Below, one piece after another: positions 5,602 to 7,999 of a DNA stretch of 7,999 nt (positions are counted from its first letter, which is position 1; each line of letters begins with the position of its first letter). The stretch spans positions 1 through 7,999 of the forward strand of contig CAJCIW010000131.1 in the NCBI GenBank assembly GCA_903970455.1, read 5' to 3'. The notes under the pieces are model-generated. The model was not told the DNA's origin and searched no databases. It was given only the letters and a program-made list of their open reading frames with translations. The position numbers and the translations under genes were made by a program. This stretch comes from Verrucomicrobiota bacterium (lineage in GTDB: Bacteria > Chlamydiota > Chlamydiia > Chlamydiales > Rhabdochlamydiaceae).

Positions 5602-6692
5602 AAGTTTATACTAATTGGATGAAGACTGCAGGTAAAGATAAATTTTTTACAGTTCGTAAATTGGTTGTGCAGGAGGCTCTTGAAAGGGGAATTAAACCTA
5701 CTGCCAGACGATTTGGCATGTCCAGAAATACTGTTCGGTTATGGTTAAAAAGGTTCAAAACGGAAGGTAATGATGGGCTAATTGATCGAAGGGCTGGTCC
5801 TAATCATATCCCGCATAAAACTTCCCAAGAACTCGAGGAACAAATTGTGGAAATTCGTAAAACAGTCCCTTGTTATGGGGCTTATCGACTGAAACATTTC
5901 TTCCGCCTTACTCCTTCGGTCGGCGCTATACAGCGAATCATTCATGATCGAGGACTTGCTCGCAAAGTAAGACGTAGATACCAAAAAAAGAATGACCTTA
6001 GAGAAGTAAAAGCTCGTTCTTACAAAGCCTTTGAAAAACTTCAAATGGATATCAAGTACCTTACGGATATTCCACCTTATTGGGAGCAAATGCAACGATT
6101 TAGACTCCCCCGCTTTCAGTACACGGTAAGAGATGTAAAATCAGGGATGTTATTTTTGGGTTTTGCAGATGAAATTTCGGAGATTAACGCCAGAACTATG
6201 GTTCAATATATTCTGAGTAAAATCACCCCCTATTTTCCGGGTACGGTGATTGTACAAACGGATAATGGAATAGAATTTTCGGGCACCACGAAAAATATCG
6301 AGAATAATCATTTTGGCTCAGCTGTGCGTGAACAGGGGGCTAGGCATGTATACATTGCTCCAGGGTGTTGCAATATGAATGGTGATGTGGAAAGTATCCA
6401 TGCTACAATTGAGGAGGAGTTTTATAACCTAACCCCTTTCTGTTCAAAAGGGGATTTTTTCCGCAAAGCTGAAAGCTATCGTCAGTTCTATAACCTGGAA
6501 AGGCCAAATTACTCTAAAGGAGGGAAAACTCCATGGCTTATCGCTCAAACGGACCACCCAGGCACTGACCTTGCTTCTACAGTTCAATTCACCCATGTGG
6601 TAGAGTTAAAGAGCCTTCCTGAGCCATACCCCCAAAGGGGTCAACCTATACCTGTTTTGCCCGAATTATTTTTTTTAATCCCCCCAGTTTAA
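5592..6692 (+). CDS. DDE transposase with rve integrase core, IS481-like
   Basis: The 366-residue protein cuts and joins the ends of its own element. Residues 33-60 (GIKPTARRFGMSRNTVRLWL onward) form a helix-turn-helix for DNA binding. A retroviral-integrase-type core follows with the catalytic triad D153 (LQMDIKYL), D224 (VQTDNGIEF) and E267 (NGDVESIHATIEEEFY). The E-containing segment corresponds to the familiar NGxVERxHxTLKEE. There are 42 residues between the second D and E, against about 34-35 in most IS3/IS481 enzymes, because of an insertion around GTTKNIENNHFG. No frameshift or internal stop is present, so it could be active. The ATG at 5592 has AAGGGGG 4-5 bases upstream, which is part of a hairpin. 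The right inverted repeat lies within the coding frame (residues 349-355), and the last 11 or so residues (VLPELFFLIPPV) plus the TAA come from outside the element. Confidence 0.87.
   Translation: MGLQVYTNWMKTAGKDKFFTVRKLVVQEALERGIKPTARRFGMSRNTVRLWLKRFKTEGNDGLIDRRAGPNHIPHKTSQELEEQIVEIRKTVPCYGAYRLKHFFRLTPSVGAIQRIIHDRGLARKVRRRYQKKNDLREVKARSYKAFEKLQMDIKYLTDIPPYWEQMQRFRLPRFQYTVRDVKSGMLFLGFADEISEINARTMVQYILSKITPYFPGTVIVQTDNGIEFSGTTKNIENNHFGSAVREQGARHVYIAPGCCNMNGDVESIHATIEEEFYNLTPFCSKGDFFRKAESYRQFYNLERPNYSKGGKTPWLIAQTDHPGTDLASTVQFTHVVELKSLPEPYPQRGQPIPVLPELFFLIPPV
6637..6654 (-). repeat. Right terminal inverted repeat (IRR) of the IS
   Basis: On the - strand this reads CAGGTATAGGTTGACCCC, matching the left end at 17 of 18 positions. 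It lies inside the transposase reading frame, 36 bases before its final TAA codon (6690-6692), and 55 bp from the stop of the nucleotide translocase gene. Confidence 0.85.
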
Positions 6693-6709
6693 AGAAAAGA
6701 GAACTGTGG

Positions 6710-7999
6710 TTATTCCCGCCCTTCCACAAGCTTTGTGGTCGCAGAGATTTGATCGCCGCTGGTCATCCGTTTGAACTGCCTGCCTAATCTGACCACACCG
6801 AATATCCAAGCTATCAGAACGACAAAAAGGATCCCGGCGATGTAGGGAGTGGAAAGGGCCACGCTACCAAGAAGAATAATAAATCCTTGATAGGTCAATG
6901 AGGAGCCAGACTTTCCAATACCCGATCCTAAACCGTCGATTGCTGCTTTTCCCTTAAGTTTAGATTCATCGTCCAATGGAAGAAAAGCGAGCTCTTTAGT
7001 GGCATCGAATACAGAGTATTTGCTGGCCTTGCTGAGGCAATTTTGAAGAGATCCGCAATAGACTGTCATGGCAAATGGCGTCACCCCAAATAACGTCGAG
7101 GAGACCGCCATCAAGGCGTCGCCGCAGAACATAAAAGTAAAGAACCCAATTCCCATCGTCGTCATGATCAAGGGTGTCAAGATCGCCGTAAAGGTCCACC
7201 CCAAACGGGTGACCATCAGAGAAAAGAAAACCCCCCCGACGGTGGCCAAAATACCGATTCCGACAGTGATTTTATTCATATGTTCGAGCATTTCATTGGG
7301 ATCTGTAAAAAATCTTTTTAACTGTTCCTTCCAAAGAACATCGGTAAAATTGATGCTGATATTGTATCCCAGGACAATGATGGCCAAAGGGACCAAATAG
7401 GGAGAACGCAAGATATATTTTATACTCTCCCGCAAAGATAAGCGGGTTTTTTTCGATGGGGGGAGATCTGAGTCGGGTGTAGTTGTATTTTCTTTTTTCT
7501 GCGGAATAACGCGCCGGTTGATCCAATAGTAGACCCCCATGGCGCCCACGCCTAAAATGGAAATTAAAACGATCAATTGACAAATGGTATGGTTCCAATG
7601 GTCGGTGATGAAGGAAAGAAAAGGCAATGAGATAGAACTGCTGAACGTCAAGGCGAGCGTTCCCCCCATGATCGGGGCAATATTGGAGCCGATGTTGAGA
7701 ATCCCATAAGTCCGTTTGGCCTCGCTCACTTCGGTGGAGTCATTGGCAAAACCCCAATATAGGACAGTCAGGACCAGCACAGCCCATAATTCAGAAATGA
7801 CATAGAAAGTCGTGAAAGTCCAATTGCGCACAAGAGCAATAAATCCTTGAAATCCTTTGGGAAGGACGGAACTCAGCCAATCCCCCAATCTATCCATGTG
7901 CAGCTCTTGACTATGGGGATAGAGATAAAAGGCAAAAAGTAAAAAATAAACTAAGAAAGAGGAGATGATGATATAGAAGACATTTTCTTTGCTAAAATA
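6710..7999 (-). CDS. ATP/ADP-type nucleotide translocase (Npt/NTT, Tlc family), N-terminus beyond window
   Basis: The frame is open to the right edge (429 visible residues; the family has about 500-530), so the ATG at 7897 is internal and about 80-100 N-terminal residues are missing. These inner-membrane carriers of chlamydiae, rickettsiae and plastids exchange host ATP for ADP or import nucleotides and NAD. Family hallmarks are clear: VRNWTFTTFYVISELWAVLV, the following WGFAN, KYSVFDATKELAFLPLDDESK, and KGKAAIDGLGSGIGKSGSS. About nine or ten of the usual twelve membrane segments can be seen, with a charged loop between two of them (KKENTTTPDSDLPPSKK). Environmental chlamydiae have several paralogues differing in substrate (ATP/ADP, all RNA nucleotides, UTP, NAD, GTP/ATP); which one this is cannot be told from the fragment. 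It ends GREstop at 6710-6712, converging on the insertion sequence. No terminator is evident in the short gap. Confidence 0.93.
   Translation of the reverse strand, partial: YFSKENVFYIIISSFLVYFLLFAFYLYPHSQELHMDRLGDWLSSVLPKGFQGFIALVRNWTFTTFYVISELWAVLVLTVLYWGFANDSTEVSEAKRTYGILNIGSNIAPIMGGTLALTFSSSISLPFLSFITDHWNHTICQLIVLISILGVGAMGVYYWINRRVIPQKKENTTTPDSDLPPSKKTRLSLRESIKYILRSPYLVPLAIIVLGYNISINFTDVLWKEQLKRFFTDPNEMLEHMNKITVGIGILATVGGVFFSLMVTRLGWTFTAILTPLIMTTMGIGFFTFMFCGDALMAVSSTLFGVTPFAMTVYCGSLQNCLSKASKYSVFDATKELAFLPLDDESKLKGKAAIDGLGSGIGKSGSSLTYQGFIILLGSVALSTPYIAGILFVVLIAWIFGVVRLGRQFKRMTSGDQISATTKLVEGRE

Larger units (their letters stand above)
5413..6654 (+). mobile_element. Complete insertion sequence, IS481-like, about 1.24 kb
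   Basis: The ends are defined by terminal inverted repeats matching 17 of 18 bases, with one transposase gene between them and a leader of about 160 bases that can fold. It sits between the F-box gene promoter and the 3' end of the nucleotide translocase gene, both read on the other strand, and interrupts neither. I see no target-site duplication: the bases outside the left end (GAAATGAC) and right end (TTTTGCCC) do not match. This suggests an old insertion, rearrangement at one end, or ends slightly different from those proposed. The DNA is visibly more AT-rich than the housekeeping genes to the left. The family name is inferred from transposase architecture alone. Confidence 0.8.

Noticed and set aside
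6630..6678. CCCC-AAA-GGGG hairpin followed further on by an eight-T run, as a terminator
   Set aside because: The hairpin is short and nearly 30 bases separate it from the T-run, too far for intrinsic termination; the right half of the hairpin is part of the IS inverted repeat.
1..7999. CRISPR array, tRNA or rRNA gene
   Set aside because: No regularly spaced direct repeats, no cloverleaf with a T-arm GTTCGA context in a plausible tRNA, and no rRNA-like sequence were seen.

Overview
The window looks like the chromosome of an environmental chlamydia (a Parachlamydia/Waddlia/Estrella-type endosymbiont of amoebae). Three things point there. There is a plastid/rickettsia/chlamydia-type nucleotide translocase (Npt/NTT, right edge). 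There is an F-box-like gene, a eukaryotic-type domain typical of amoeba symbionts. A housekeeping block holds acpS close to trxB, an association I recall from Chlamydiaceae. The assignment is an inference from gene content; no rRNA or marker tree is available here.

Layout. Positions 1-302 (+) are the 3' end of rlmH. A small unknown membrane protein (303-776, -) converges on it with no spacing. After a divergent promoter region (777-915) comes a two-gene + strand operon: a YacL-like membrane PIN/TRAM protein (916-2001) overlapping acpS (1988-2380). On the - strand facing it, trxB (3195-4148) is followed by a coupled gene for a predicted outer-membrane beta-barrel protein (2377-3198). Both convergent gene pairs end on palindromes that encode both stop codons (TGATCA and TTAA), so this left half is very compact.

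The right half, 4240-6692, is accessory. It starts with a - strand F-box-like gene whose longest ATG-started frame (4240-5178) begins in the middle of the F-box. Its apparent real promoter (TTGATT-17-TATAAT), Shine-Dalgarno and ATG lie upstream at 5382-5312, in a frame one base out of register. One extra T in a T4 run (5272-5275) would explain this. Next to it lies a complete 1.24-kb insertion sequence (5413-6654) with 17/18-matching terminal inverted repeats and an IS481-like DDE transposase. The transposase mRNA leader can fold so that the ribosome-binding site is buried, and its reading frame runs through the right inverted repeat into flanking DNA. From 6710 to the window edge is the 5'-truncated (by the window) nucleotide translocase gene.

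How they fit together: rlmH, acpS, trxB and the PIN/TRAM gene are basic cell maintenance (ribosome modification, acyl-carrier activation, thiol redox balance, RNA or membrane-associated functions). The translocase and the F-box-like gene serve the host interface, the first importing host nucleotides and the second resembling host ubiquitin-ligase adaptors. I see no tRNA, rRNA or CRISPR array, and no convincing intrinsic terminator. I found no clear new multi-gene system; the most unusual objects are the frameshifted F-box gene and the self-folding, read-through IS.
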